From Marinobacter similis (GTDB lineage Bacteria > Pseudomonadota > Gammaproteobacteria > Pseudomonadales > Oleiphilaceae): a stretch of 64,000 nucleotides of DNA. Numbering within the stretch: position 1 is the first letter of the stretch; each line of letters begins with the position of its first letter. Of the stretch, positions 21,958 through 30,924 are shown one piece after another. The notes beneath the pieces were generated by a model that saw nothing but the letters and a program-made list of their open reading frames with translations, was not told the DNA's origin and did not search any database. The stretch covers positions 1,426,001 to 1,490,000 of the forward strand of contig NZ_CP007151.1 in NCBI RefSeq assembly GCF_000830985.1, in the 5' to 3' direction. The translations under genes and the position numbers were made by a program.

Positions 21958-23082
21958 ATGCGCGTGCACGCTCAGCGGGCAGGTGCCCTGTTAGGTGGTC
22001 TTATGTTCCCGGCCGTGTCCCTGGCGGACTGGACGTTGAACATGACCCCTGGGGTGACCGGCACCAGTAACGAAATATTCAGCCTTCACATGATCATTCT
22101 CTGGATCTGCGTCGCCATTGGCGTCGTGGTGTTCGGGGTTATGTTCTGGTCCATCTTCGCCCATCGAAAATCCCAGGGTTACAAACCTGCGAATTTTCAT
22201 GAAAACACGTTGGTGGAGATTCTCTGGACGATCATCCCCTTTGTCATCCTCGTGGTAATGGCGATTCCGGCCACCGCCACCCTGGTGGACATGTACGACA
22301 CCACCGAATCCGATGTCGACATCAAGGTCACCGGCTACCAGTGGAAATGGCAGTACGAATACATTGATGAAGATTTTGGCTATTTCTCCAATCTCTCCAC
22401 ACCTCGTGACCAGATCAACAACCGGCAGGCCAAAGGTGAGAACTACCTGCTGGAAGTGGATAACCCCCTGATCATCCCCGTGGGCAAGAAGGTACGTTTC
22501 CTGCTGACGGCGAATGATGTGATTCACTCCTGGTGGGTACCGGCCTTTGGCGTGAAGAAGGACGCCATTCCCGGCTTCATCAACGAAACCTGGACCCGGG
22601 TCGATGAGCCCGGCACCTATCGTGGCCAGTGCACCGAACTGTGCGGCAAGGATCACGGCTTCATGCCGGTGGTGGTGAAGGCCGTGCCCCAAGAGGAATA
22701 CGACACCTGGGTAGCGGAGCAGAAAGTTGCGGCCGAGAAAGAGCGTGAGCTGACCCAGAAAGACTGGACCATGGCCGAGCTGATGGAACGCGGTGAGAAA
22801 GCCTACCAGACTGCCTGCGCGGCCTGTCACCAGGCGGACGGCAGCGGTGCGCCCCCGGCCTTCCCGGCGCTCAAGGGCAGCAAGATTGCTCTCGAGGACA
22901 TGGCCGCCCACATCGATATCGTGGTCAACGGCGTGTCCGGCACTGCCATGCAGGCCTTCGGCAACCAGTTGAGCGAGGTGGACCTGGCGGCGGTGATTAC
23001 CTACGAGCGAAACGCCTGGGGTAACAACACCGGTGAAATGGTCACGCCGAAAGAGATTTTTGATTACAAGAACGAGCAGTAA
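21958..23082 (+). CDS. coxB: Cytochrome c oxidase subunit II with fused cytochrome c (caa3 type)
   Basis: Subunit II receives electrons through its CuA centre. A signal peptide and two helices (about 43-65 and 85-107) precede the CuA domain; ligands are seen in VIHSWWVPAFGVK and in QCTELCGKDHGFM. A C-terminal cytochrome c domain adds a haem-c site CAACH at residues 287-291, with a downstream methionine in GTAMQAFG, making this a caa3-type enzyme. The gene is intact (374 residues), with GGAGA before the ATG, and is first in the operon coxB-coxA-ctaG-coxC-surf1-ctaA-ctaB-sco. Confidence 0.95.
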   Translation: MRVHAQRAGALLGGLMFPAVSLADWTLNMTPGVTGTSNEIFSLHMIILWICVAIGVVVFGVMFWSIFAHRKSQGYKPANFHENTLVEILWTIIPFVILVVMAIPATATLVDMYDTTESDVDIKVTGYQWKWQYEYIDEDFGYFSNLSTPRDQINNRQAKGENYLLEVDNPLIIPVGKKVRFLLTANDVIHSWWVPAFGVKKDAIPGFINETWTRVDEPGTYRGQCTELCGKDHGFMPVVVKAVPQEEYDTWVAEQKVAAEKERELTQKDWTMAELMERGEKAYQTACAACHQADGSGAPPAFPALKGSKIALEDMAAHIDIVVNGVSGTAMQAFGNQLSEVDLAAVITYERNAWGNNTGEMVTPKEIFDYKNEQ

Positions 23083-23139
23083 TCAACGCCAGATAACAGC
23101 TATCACCAGCCACAATAAATGGCGGTAACGGGGGTTTTC

Positions 23140-24723
23140 ATGAGTGCGGTTGCAGATACCCACGCCCAGGATCATCATCACGGCCCGGCTAAAGGCTTCA
23201 GCCGCTGGCTGCTGACCACCAACCACAAAGATATAGGTACCATGTACCTGATCTTCAGTTTCGCCATGTTCCTGCTTGGCGGAACCATGGCGATGGTCAT
23301 TCGGGCGGAACTTTTCCAGCCCGGTTTGCAGATTGTGCAACCGGAATTCTTCAACCAGATGACCACCATGCATGGTCTGATCATGGTGTTCGGGGCTGTC
23401 ATGCCGGCGTTCGTCGGATTGGCCAACTGGATGTTGCCGCTGATGATCGGTGCCCCCGACATGGCGCTGCCGCGAATGAACAACTGGAGTTTCTGGCTGC
23501 TGCCCTGTGCTTTCCTGATCCTGGTTTCGACTCTGTTCATGGAAGGCGGTGCGCCCAACTTCGGCTGGACCTTCTACGCGCCCCTGTCGACGACCTATGG
23601 GCCTCCGAGCACCACCTTCTTTATTTTTGCCGTCCATATCATGGGGATCTCCTCGATCATGGGCGCGATCAACGTCATTGCCACCATTCTGAACCTGCGT
23701 GCCCCGGGCATGACCCTGATGAAAATGCCCCTGTTCGTCTGGACCTGGCTGATCACCGCGTTCCTGCTGATTGCCGTGATGCCGGTACTGGCGGGTGTGG
23801 TCACCATGATGCTGATGGATATCAACTTCGGCACCAGCTTCTTTGATGCCTCCGGTGGCGGCGACCCGGTGCTGTTCCAGCATGTGTTCTGGTTCTTCGG
23901 GCACCCCGAGGTCTACATCATGATCCTGCCGGCCTTTGGCGCGGTCTCCCACATCATCCCGGCGTTCTCCAGAAAACCGCTGTTTGGCTACGCCTCCATG
24001 GTGTATGCGGTGGGTGCCATCGCCCTGTTGTCGTTCGTGGTTTGGGCTCACCACATGTTCACCGTGGGTATCCCCATCGCCGGCCAGCTGTTCTTCATGT
24101 ACGCCACTATGCTGATTGCCGTGCCTACCGGGGTGAAAGTGTTCAACTGGGTAGCCACCATGTTCCGCGGCGCGCTCAGCTTTGAGGCCCCCATGCTGTT
24201 TGCAGTCGCCTTCGTGATCCTGTTCACCATCGGTGGTTTCTCCGGCCTGATGCTGGCCATTGCCCCGGCTGACTTCCAGTACCACGACACCTATTTTGTG
24301 GTGGCGCACTTCCACTATGTACTGGTGCCTGGTGCGATCTTCGGCATCTTTGCCTCTGCCTACTTCTGGCTGCCCAAGTGGACTGGCCACATGTACGACG
24401 AAACCCTGGCCCAGACCCATTTCTGGCTCTCGTTCATCGGCATGAACCTGGCGTTCTTCCCGATGCACTTCCTGGGTCTGGCGGGCATGCCGCGACGGAT
24501 TCCGGATTACGCCCTGCAGTTCGCCGACTTCAACATGGTCTCCAGTATCGGTGCCTTCATGTTTGGGGCTACCCAGCTGCTGTTCCTGTTCATTGTGGTG
24601 AAATGCGTTCGTGGTGGTAAGGCGGCGGCCGCCCAGCCTTGGGATGGCGCCGAAGGTCTGGAGTGGACGGTACCGTCACCAGCGCCTTACCACACCTTCG
24701 CCACGCCTCCGGAAGTGAAGTAG
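23140..24723 (+). CDS. coxA: Cytochrome c oxidase subunit I
   Basis: Subunit I holds haem a, haem a3 and CuB and pumps protons. The protein has 12 helices. The haem a/CuB ligands are visible in TTMHGLIMVFGAVMP, HPEVYIMILPAFG (CuB histidine and the cross-linked tyrosine), WAHHMFTVG and VVAHFHYVLVPG. I use the ATG at 23140 (527 residues), preceded by GGGGG; an in-frame ATG at 23119 lacks a binding site. Long open frames on the opposite strand here are shadows. Confidence 0.95.
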   Translation: MSAVADTHAQDHHHGPAKGFSRWLLTTNHKDIGTMYLIFSFAMFLLGGTMAMVIRAELFQPGLQIVQPEFFNQMTTMHGLIMVFGAVMPAFVGLANWMLPLMIGAPDMALPRMNNWSFWLLPCAFLILVSTLFMEGGAPNFGWTFYAPLSTTYGPPSTTFFIFAVHIMGISSIMGAINVIATILNLRAPGMTLMKMPLFVWTWLITAFLLIAVMPVLAGVVTMMLMDINFGTSFFDASGGGDPVLFQHVFWFFGHPEVYIMILPAFGAVSHIIPAFSRKPLFGYASMVYAVGAIALLSFVVWAHHMFTVGIPIAGQLFFMYATMLIAVPTGVKVFNWVATMFRGALSFEAPMLFAVAFVILFTIGGFSGLMLAIAPADFQYHDTYFVVAHFHYVLVPGAIFGIFASAYFWLPKWTGHMYDETLAQTHFWLSFIGMNLAFFPMHFLGLAGMPRRIPDYALQFADFNMVSSIGAFMFGATQLLFLFIVVKCVRGGKAAAAQPWDGAEGLEWTVPSPAPYHTFATPPEVK

Positions 24724-24735
24724 GCGGGGCCTGAG

Positions 24736-25337
24736 ATGGACGAGCGCACTCCGGCAGCCGACGCACGTCCGCGCACTAATGCGCGGGTGGTGTCCTGGTG
24801 CCTGGCCGGGGTGGTGGGCATGTTTGCCTTTGGCTTTGCCCTGGTGCCGCTGTACGACGTGTTCTGCGAAATCACCGGCATCAACGGCAAGACCGGTGGC
24901 CGCTACGAAGCAGTAGCGGCAGCCGAGGCCGATGTCACGCGCACGGTGCAGGTGCAGTTCCTGGCCCAGAACGGCCCGGGTATGCCCTGGACCTTCCGGC
25001 CGGTCACCCGGAGTATCGACGTTCATCCCGGTGAGCCGGTGACCGTGGCCTTCTTCGCCAGAATCCGACGGGTGCGGCAATGGTGGGCCAGGCGGTTCCG
25101 AGCCTGTCGCCGTCCGAAGGCACCCTGTATTTTCACAAGACCGAGTGTTTCTGCTTTAACCAGCAACCCCTGGCGGCGGGTGAAAGCACCGAGATGCCGC
25201 TGGTGTTTATCGTTGACCGGGATCTGCCCGAGCACATTACCAAGCTGACCCTGTCCTACACACTCTACGATCAGAGTAAAACGGCGACGGTGTCAGACAC
25301 GGATCGACCTATCACAACAACAAACGAAAACGGCTAA
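24736..25337 (+). CDS. ctaG: Cytochrome c oxidase assembly protein CtaG/Cox11 (frameshifted)
   Basis: Cox11 delivers copper to the CuB site of subunit I. It has one N-terminal helix (about residues 20-42, LAGVVGMFAFGFALVPLYDV) and a periplasmic immunoglobulin-like domain with the copper-binding CFCF motif in TECFCFNQQPL. One base, probably an A in FFAKNPTG, is missing near 25064. Restored length is about 200 residues, normal for the family. It lies 12 bases after coxA and 16 before coxC. Confidence 0.92.
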
Positions 25338-25353
25338 GCCATCGGAGATTGTC

Positions 25354-26241
25354 ATGGCGGATAACCAGAGCTACTACGTTCCGGAACAGAGCAAATGGCC
25401 GATCATTGCCACCGTCGGCCTGGGTTTAACCCTCTACGGGGTGGCATCGATCATGGTGAATAGCAAGCAGGGCGAGAGCACTGACGGCTCCTGGTTCCTG
25501 TTTATGATAGGCGCCGTGATCATGGCGTACATGCTGTTTGGCTGGTTCGGCAATGTGATCCAGGAGAGCCGGGCCGGGCTCTACAGTGATCAGATGGATC
25601 GGTCTTTTCGCTGGGGCATGAGCTGGTTCATTTTCTCGGAAGTGATGTTCTTTGCCGCCTTCTTTGGCGCTTTGTTTTACGTTCGGGTGTTCGCCGTGCC
25701 CTGGCTGGGCGGTGAAGGTGACCGGGGCAGCTCGGCCATGCTTTGGGACGGCTTTAGGGCAACCTGGCCACTGGTAGAAAACCCGAATCCTGAGGCGTTC
25801 CCCGGACCCAAAGAAGTGATCAGTGCCTGGGGTCTGCCCCTGATCAACACCATATTGCTGGTGACCTCTTCATTCACCGTGACGGTGGCTCACCATGCCT
25901 TGAAGGCAGGCAATCGGGCCAAGACCAAGCTCTGGCTCGGCCTGACCATCGCCCTGGCCCTGGTGTTCCTGTTTGTCCAGGGCTACGAGTACATCCACGC
26001 CTATCGTGATCTGGACCTGACCCTGGCTTCCGGGATCTACGGCAGCACTTTCTTCATGCTGACGGGCTTCCACGGTGCCCACGTCCTGCTGGGTTCACTG
26101 ATGCTGATCATCATGTTGCTACGCATCAACAAGGGGCATTTTACCGCTGACAACCACTTTGGATTTGAAGCCGCAGCCTGGTATTGGCACTTCGTGGATG
26201 TGGTCTGGTTAGGGTTGTTCATCTTCGTTTACATCATCTGA
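25354..26241 (+). CDS. coxC: Cytochrome c oxidase subunit III
   Basis: This 295-residue protein has seven helices and conserved stretches RWGMSWFIFSEVMFFAAFFG, THFH-type TGFHGAHVLLGSLML and AAWYWHFVDVVWLGLFIFVY. Subunit III stabilises the catalytic core and its proton uptake. The gene is intact. GGAG precedes the ATG. Confidence 0.95.
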   Translation: MADNQSYYVPEQSKWPIIATVGLGLTLYGVASIMVNSKQGESTDGSWFLFMIGAVIMAYMLFGWFGNVIQESRAGLYSDQMDRSFRWGMSWFIFSEVMFFAAFFGALFYVRVFAVPWLGGEGDRGSSAMLWDGFRATWPLVENPNPEAFPGPKEVISAWGLPLINTILLVTSSFTVTVAHHALKAGNRAKTKLWLGLTIALALVFLFVQGYEYIHAYRDLDLTLASGIYGSTFFMLTGFHGAHVLLGSLMLIIMLLRINKGHFTADNHFGFEAAAWYWHFVDVVWLGLFIFVYII

Positions 26242-26265
26242 CCAGGATTGACACGGTTGGCAGGA

Positions 26266-26472
26266 TTAAAAGGGAGTCGGATTCATGGTCAGGCTCCCTT
26301 GCCACAGCGCAATCAGAATCAACGCCAGGAGCAGTATGCTAAGCGTGACCCGGACCGCCAGGGAGTTCACCACCCGATTGGTTTTACCGCCATCCTTGAT
26401 CAGAAAAAACAGGCCACTGAACAGACTGACCACCACGGCCAGCATTAACACGATGATTACGGCTTTCAACAT
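26266..26472 (-). CDS. DUF2909 twin-helix membrane protein
   Basis: This 68-residue protein has two hydrophobic helices (MLKAVIIVLMLAVVVSLFSG; SILLLALILIALWQ) joined by a short charged turn with KDGGKTNRVVNSLAVRV. It matches DUF2909, a small protein usually encoded inside oxidase operons on the opposite strand. Its role is unknown; involvement in oxidase assembly is a guess from location. I start at the ATG at 26472, because the upstream extension has no membrane or signal character. Confidence 0.75.
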   Translation of the reverse strand: MLKAVIIVLMLAVVVSLFSGLFFLIKDGGKTNRVVNSLAVRVTLSILLLALILIALWQGSLTMNPTPF

Positions 26473-26552
26473 GGAATATCCCGGTGCAGCACAAGAAATG
26501 AAAGGGCGGGCCGGCGGCAATCACGCAACCCCAGAGATCACTATAGCAGAGC

Positions 26553-27288
26553 ATGTCTGATCCGCAGGGCAGAGCCCGTCACTGGCACTTTGACTGGCGG
26601 CTGATGCTGTTCAGCGGGGTTTTCCTGCCGTTGCTGATTGGACTGGGGCTGTGGCAGCTGGACCGGGCCGGGCAAAAGCAGGAGCTCCTGACGCAGTGGC
26701 AGCAGCAAGCGCTGGACCTGAGGTGGCCAGAGCTGGTTGGTCGGGGTCTGGATTCGGGGCGGCCGGTGACGTTGAGAGGGCGCTTCGGTGACCACAGCTG
26801 GCTGTTGGACAACCGCACCCGGGACGGTATGCCCGGCTACGAGGTCCTGACCCTGTTCTTTCCGCTGCAAGGCCCGCCGGTGGTGGTCAACCGGGGCTGG
26901 ATTCAGGCCCCGCGGCACCGCGACGAGCTGCCAAGGGTGCCGTCGCCCGAAGATGTGCTGGAGGTGTCTGGCCGCATCAGCGAGTATCCGGAACCGCCCG
27001 TGTTGAATGATCAGACCCCGCCTGAAACCAGCTGGCCCCGGCGCGTGCAAAGCCTGCCCCGGGCCGTAGTGGCCGACGAAATCACCGACATTCCCGAGGC
27101 TATCATCCGATTGGCCGGCAGTGATCAGCGGTGCTTTCCGCGCCGATTGGGCGCCTGATCGTATGGGACCACAAACTCATTACGGGTACGCTACACAATG
27201 GTTTGCGTTGGCGCTCGCACTGGGTATATTGACGTTAGCTGCGAGCTACCGAAAGACAGGAGCCAATAATGACAACGACAATGGCTAA
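26553..27288 (+). CDS. SURF1 family cytochrome oxidase assembly protein (frameshifted)
   Basis: SURF1 helps insert haem a into subunit I. The N-terminal helix (MLFSGVFLPLLIGLGLWQLD) and core motifs LDNRTRDGMPGYEV and VVVNRGWIQAPRHRDELP are in the first frame. One base is missing near 27129. The rest lies in the next frame and supplies the expected ending: DWAPDRMGPQTHYGYATQWF and the second helix, stopping at 27288. Without the repair the second helix is lost. The end overlaps the next gene by 20 bases. Restored length is about 245 residues. Confidence 0.87.
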
Positions 27289-27913
27289 CCAGGCATCTGA
27301 TGACAACAACGGACCCTCTCCCGAGCAGGTCCGACGGGGTCGGCGTACCGCCATTCTGCTGTTTGCCATCGGGTTCGGCCCTATGGTGTTTGCCACCATC
27401 ATGTACTACACCGGCTGGTTGAATCCTGCCGGTCATACCAACAATGGCACCTTGATCCAGCCGGTGGTGTCGGTGCAAACCCTGAATCTGGAAACCGTAG
27501 CGGGTAAGCCGCTGGCGGACCGGTTTGGCCCGGACGAGGTCGAGCCCGAGTGGTTGCTGCTGGTGGCCGCGGGCGACTGCACCAGCGAGTGTGAGGAACT
27601 GCTGTACCTGGCACGACAGGTCAACATTGCTCTCGGCAAGAACGCCAACCGGGTGTCTCGCGCGGCGGTGTTGGGCAGTGTGCCGGCGGAGCTGGAATCT
27701 CGCTGGAAGAAGGAATACAGCCTGATGGAGCGACTGGTTCCGGCACCCGGCACCACGCCAGCCTGGCCCAAGGGCATTGATCCTCAGTCCCAGCCGCGCA
27801 TTCTGCTGGTCGACCCGTTTGGCAATCTGATGATGCACTACGGCTCTGACAATACCGGCAAAGAGCTGCTCAAGGATCTCAAGCACTTGCTCAAGATTTC
27901 CCAGATCGGATGA
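27269..27913 (+). CDS. Oxidase-operon protein of unknown function (PA0112-like)
   Basis: One N-terminal helix (about residues 26-48) is followed by a periplasmic domain of about 160 residues with a cysteine pair in CTSECEEL and a strand pattern (PRILLVDPFGNLMMHY) recalling thioredoxin/SCO folds. The gene occupies the position of Pseudomonas PA0112 between surf1 and ctaA. The C-x3-C spacing is like that of SCO proteins, so a copper or thiol role in oxidase assembly is plausible but unproven. Confidence 0.7.
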   Translation: MTTTMANQASDDNNGPSPEQVRRGRRTAILLFAIGFGPMVFATIMYYTGWLNPAGHTNNGTLIQPVVSVQTLNLETVAGKPLADRFGPDEVEPEWLLLVAAGDCTSECEELLYLARQVNIALGKNANRVSRAAVLGSVPAELESRWKKEYSLMERLVPAPGTTPAWPKGIDPQSQPRILLVDPFGNLMMHYGSDNTGKELLKDLKHLLKISQIG

Positions 27914-27920
27914 CCGCACC

Positions 27921-29032
27921 GTGGAGGACTCGCGTGTGAATCAGCAGTCGTCAGCTTCCTCGCCCCAGGCCCGGCGCCTGTTTAACTGGGCCCTGTTTGC
28001 CACCCTGCTGGCAGTGGTGGTGATCATGCTCGGCGCCTGGACCCGACTGGTGCACGCCGGGCTGGGTTGCCCGGACTGGCCTGGCTGCTACGGTTTTCTT
28101 ACCGTGCCCCAGAGCGAGTCCAGTATTGCCATTGCCAATGCCCGGTTCCCGGACACCCCGGTGGATGTGGAGAAAGGCTGGCCGGAAATGATTCATCGCT
28201 ATGCCGCCGGCACTCTCGGCCTGGTGGTGTTTGGCTTGGCGGCCTACGCTTTTCGTCATCGAAAGCTCGGTGTCCCGGTCAAACTGCCGCTGTTCATTGC
28301 CGGCTTTATTGTCCTGCAGGGTGCTTTTGGCATGTGGACCGTCACCCTCAAACTCTGGCCCCAGGTGGTCGCCATGCATCTGCTGGGCGGCTTCACCACC
28401 TTGAGCCTGCTGGCCCTGCTCGCCCTTCGGCTCCGACAACGCACGGCCGCTCCGAAACCCCAAACCACAGTTGTAGCCCTGCAAGGGTTCAGGCCCTGGC
28501 TCTATGGCGGCCTGTTGCTGGTGGTGATGCAGATCGCCCTTGGCGCCTGGACCGCTGCCAACTACGCTGCTGTGGCCTGCACCGACCTGCCCACCTGCCA
28601 GGGTCAGTGGTGGCCAGAAGGCATGGATTTTCAGCACGGCTTTGATGTTACTCAGCAGGTTGGCCCCAACTATCTGGGCGGCCAGCTGACCGCCGATGGC
28701 CGGGTGGCCATTCATATGACCCACCGCATTGGCGCCATGGTTGTCCTTGGTTACTTCGCTGTCCTGCTGGCCTGATGTGGCGCCAGCGTCGGGCATCGGG
28801 CCTGACCCAGGCCATTGCCCTGGTGGCGCTGGCACTTGGCGCGCAGATCCTGCTCGGGCTGGCTAATGTGATCCTGAATATTCCCCTGGCCATAGCCGTT
28901 GCCCACAACGCCATGGGTGCGGGGTTGCTGCTGACGCTGGTGCACTTGATCTGGCGCCACCATCAATTACCGAAACTGAACACCGCGAGTGCAACACACA
29001 CAACAACAATTAACCGGGAGGTTACGGCATGA
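27921..29032 (+). CDS. ctaA: Haem A synthase CtaA/Cox15 (frameshifted)
   Basis: CtaA oxidises haem O to haem A. Eight helices and the conserved [49 protein letters not shown] and [14 protein letters not shown] segments are visible, including the haem-ligand histidines. One G is missing near 28772 (GCCTGGATG read as GCCTGATG), which creates a false stop; the last two helices follow in the next frame. The start is GTG 27921 or GTG 27936. Restored length is about 370 residues. The stop overlaps the ctaB start in ATGA. Confidence 0.92.
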
Positions 29033-29939
29033 GTGAACGAGTGGAAGCATTGCCGGCCCAGACAACTGCGAACGAATCCATCACCTGGCGCGATTTCCTG
29101 GAGCTGACCAAGCCCAGAGTGGTAGCGCTGATGATCCTCACCTCGGTGATCGGCATGCTGCTGGCGGCCCCCGGGGTTCCGGGCTGGGAGGTGTTGTTGT
29201 ATGGCAACCTGGGTATCGCCCTGCTGGCCGGTGCTGCCGCGGTGGTGAACCATGTGGTGGACCAGAAGATTGATACCGTGATGGCCCGCACCCGCAAACG
29301 CCCGGTGGCCACTGGCAAGATTGCCCCGGTAGACGCCTTGCTGTTCGCCACCCTGCTGGCCTGCGTGGGCATGGTGGTGTTGATGTGGCAGGTGAATGCG
29401 CTGACCGCCTGGCTGACCCTGGCCTCGCTGGTGGGCTACGCCGGTGTCTATACCTTGTTTCTCAAGCGCGCGACGCCCCAGAACATCACCATAGGCGGCC
29501 TCGCTGGTGCCATGCCGCCTTTGCTGGGTTGGACTGCTGTCACCGGTCAGGTGGAAGGTCATGCTCTGCTGCTGGTGCTGATCATCTTCGCCTGGACTCC
29601 TCCGCACTTTTGGGCCCTGGCGATTCACCGCAAGGAAGAATACGCCAAGGCCGGCATTCCGATGCTGCCGGTCACCCACGGCAACCATTACACCGAGCTG
29701 CATATCCTGTTGTACACCTTCATGCTGTTGGCGGTGAGCTGCTGCCGTTTGTCACCGGCATGTCTGGCGGGATCTACCTGATTGGCGCCCTGGTCCTGGG
29801 CCTGCGGTTCCTGCACTATGCCATCCGCCTGTGGAAAGGTGATGATCGCCGGGTAGCGCTCAATACCTTCAAGTACTCGATTACCTATCTGATGGCACTA
29901 TTTGTGGTATTGCTGGTCGATCATTTTGTATTCTTCTAA
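29029..29939 (+). CDS. ctaB: Protohaem IX farnesyltransferase (haem O synthase, frameshifted)
   Basis: This UbiA-type prenyltransferase attaches farnesyl to protohaem, giving haem O for CtaA. Key motifs are [18 protein letters not shown], the aspartate-rich [19 protein letters not shown] and [19 protein letters not shown]. One C is missing near 29740 (GAGCCTGCTG read as GAGCTGCTG), after which the last two helices continue in the next frame to 29939. Restored length is about 303 residues, normal for CyoE/CtaB. A family A repeat follows at 29955-30061. Confidence 0.93.
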
Positions 29940-29954
29940 CGACTTAGCTTGATC

Positions 29955-30061
29955 GCGCAGGCGGGTAAGACCTTCCAAAACCGTGCGGAGCCATGGATGG
30001 CGGAGCCGAGCGTACAGGGATGTATTTACAGCGTGTTTTGGAAGGTCTTACCCGTTTGCGC
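29955..30061 (+). repeat. Family A hairpin repeat, copy A2
   Basis: A perfect 20-bp stem (29962-29981 with 30035-30054) encloses a 53-nt loop (29982-30034) with GTGCGGAGCCATGGATGG. Two G-U wobbles and GCGCA/TGCGC (29955-29959 with 30057-30061) extend the stem to 27 bp at RNA level. The stem sequence is unrelated to A1 and A3 except for the innermost CCAAAAC/GTTTTGG. It lies between ctaB and the sco gene. Confidence 0.85.
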
Positions 30062-30087
30062 AGCCCTCAATTGTTGATGGAACCCCA

Positions 30088-30753
30088 ATGAACAGCTCTA
30101 TTCGCCTGACACTGTTTCTGCTTCTGCTCCTGGTTATTCTGATCTTCGGACTGGTGATCGGGCGTCAGGTTTATATGGTGGGCGGCCAGGAACCTGAGCC
30201 GGCGCCGGTTTTGGCCGAGCTGAATACCTACGTCTATGACCAGCCCCGGGAGCTGGTGGAGTTCACCCTCACCAATGAACAGGGCGAAACGGTCACCCGG
30301 GAAAGCCTCCGGGGCCGCTGGACCTTTGCCTTCGTGGGCTACACCAATTGCCCGGATATCTGCCCGGCGGCCATGGCCAACCTGCGCCGGACTGATCAGC
30401 TGCTGTCACCCGAGCTGCCGCAACCGGACTACCTGCTGGTCAGCGCCGATCCGGAACACGACACTCCGGACAAGCTAAAGGCCTACACCGACTTCTTCGG
30501 TGACAACTTCCATGGCCTGACCGGCGATCTGGATACTTTGCGTTCTTTCGCCAAGAGCCTGAATGCGGTGTTTATTCACCGCGATGTGGATGGCGAGCTG
30601 CTAGTGGACCACAGTGGCCACTTCGCGTTGCTGAACCCCGATGGCAGGTTGGCCGCGGTACTGCAGCCGCCGCACAAGCCGGAAGAGCTGGCTGAGGCTT
30701 TTGAGCGGATTTATGAGTGGGCTCGGGAGAATCGGGAGCGGTTGTCGTCCTGA
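30088..30753 (+). CDS. SCO1/SenC copper chaperone
   Basis: SCO proteins deliver copper to, or reduce, the CuA site of subunit II. One N-terminal helix (residues 7-28) anchors a periplasmic thioredoxin-like domain. The copper ligands are C88 and C92 (NCPDICPAAM) and H175 (VDHSGHF). The ATG at 30088 is chosen because the frame upstream translates repeat A2. The gene is intact at 221 residues and closes the oxidase block; a family B hairpin follows. Confidence 0.92.
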   Translation: MNSSIRLTLFLLLLLVILIFGLVIGRQVYMVGGQEPEPAPVLAELNTYVYDQPRELVEFTLTNEQGETVTRESLRGRWTFAFVGYTNCPDICPAAMANLRRTDQLLSPELPQPDYLLVSADPEHDTPDKLKAYTDFFGDNFHGLTGDLDTLRSFAKSLNAVFIHRDVDGELLVDHSGHFALLNPDGRLAAVLQPPHKPEELAEAFERIYEWARENRERLSS

Positions 30754-30789
30754 TTTTTTTTGTAGGACTGGTTGGGTATGGGATTGATC

Positions 30790-30871
30790 GGGGTGGCGGG
30801 TATTTTTCCTTGGAAATGGAACTCGCTGCGCTCAGACATCCATTTCTGGCGGAAAAATACCCCACCACCCC
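30790..30871 (+). repeat. Family B hairpin repeat, copy B3
   Basis: GGGGTGG/CCACCCC (30790-30796 with 30865-30871) and a perfect 12-bp stem (30798-30809 with 30851-30862) surround the same inner stem and core as copy B1 (core 30821-30838). The outer stem sequence differs from B1 but is complementary. It lies 36 bases after the sco stop, in the sense orientation. Confidence 0.85.
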
Positions 30872-30924
30872 TCTCTAGCTGACAATACCGATATCGTTGA
30901 CAAAAAAGACTACCGAGCTACTTA

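Noticed and set aside
23083..24468. Long open frame (461 codons) on the minus strand opposite coxA
   Set aside because: It is antisense to a fully convincing coxA, has low-complexity His/Gly/Gln-rich composition and no recognisable motif. The same holds for the long antisense frames opposite the decarboxylase (37792-39198) and the 3HB-oligomer hydrolase (45506-46912).
29983..30087. N-terminal extension RSHGWRSRAYRDVFTACFG in front of the SCO protein
   Set aside because: It is the translation of repeat A2; the real start is the ATG at 30088, followed directly by the membrane helix.
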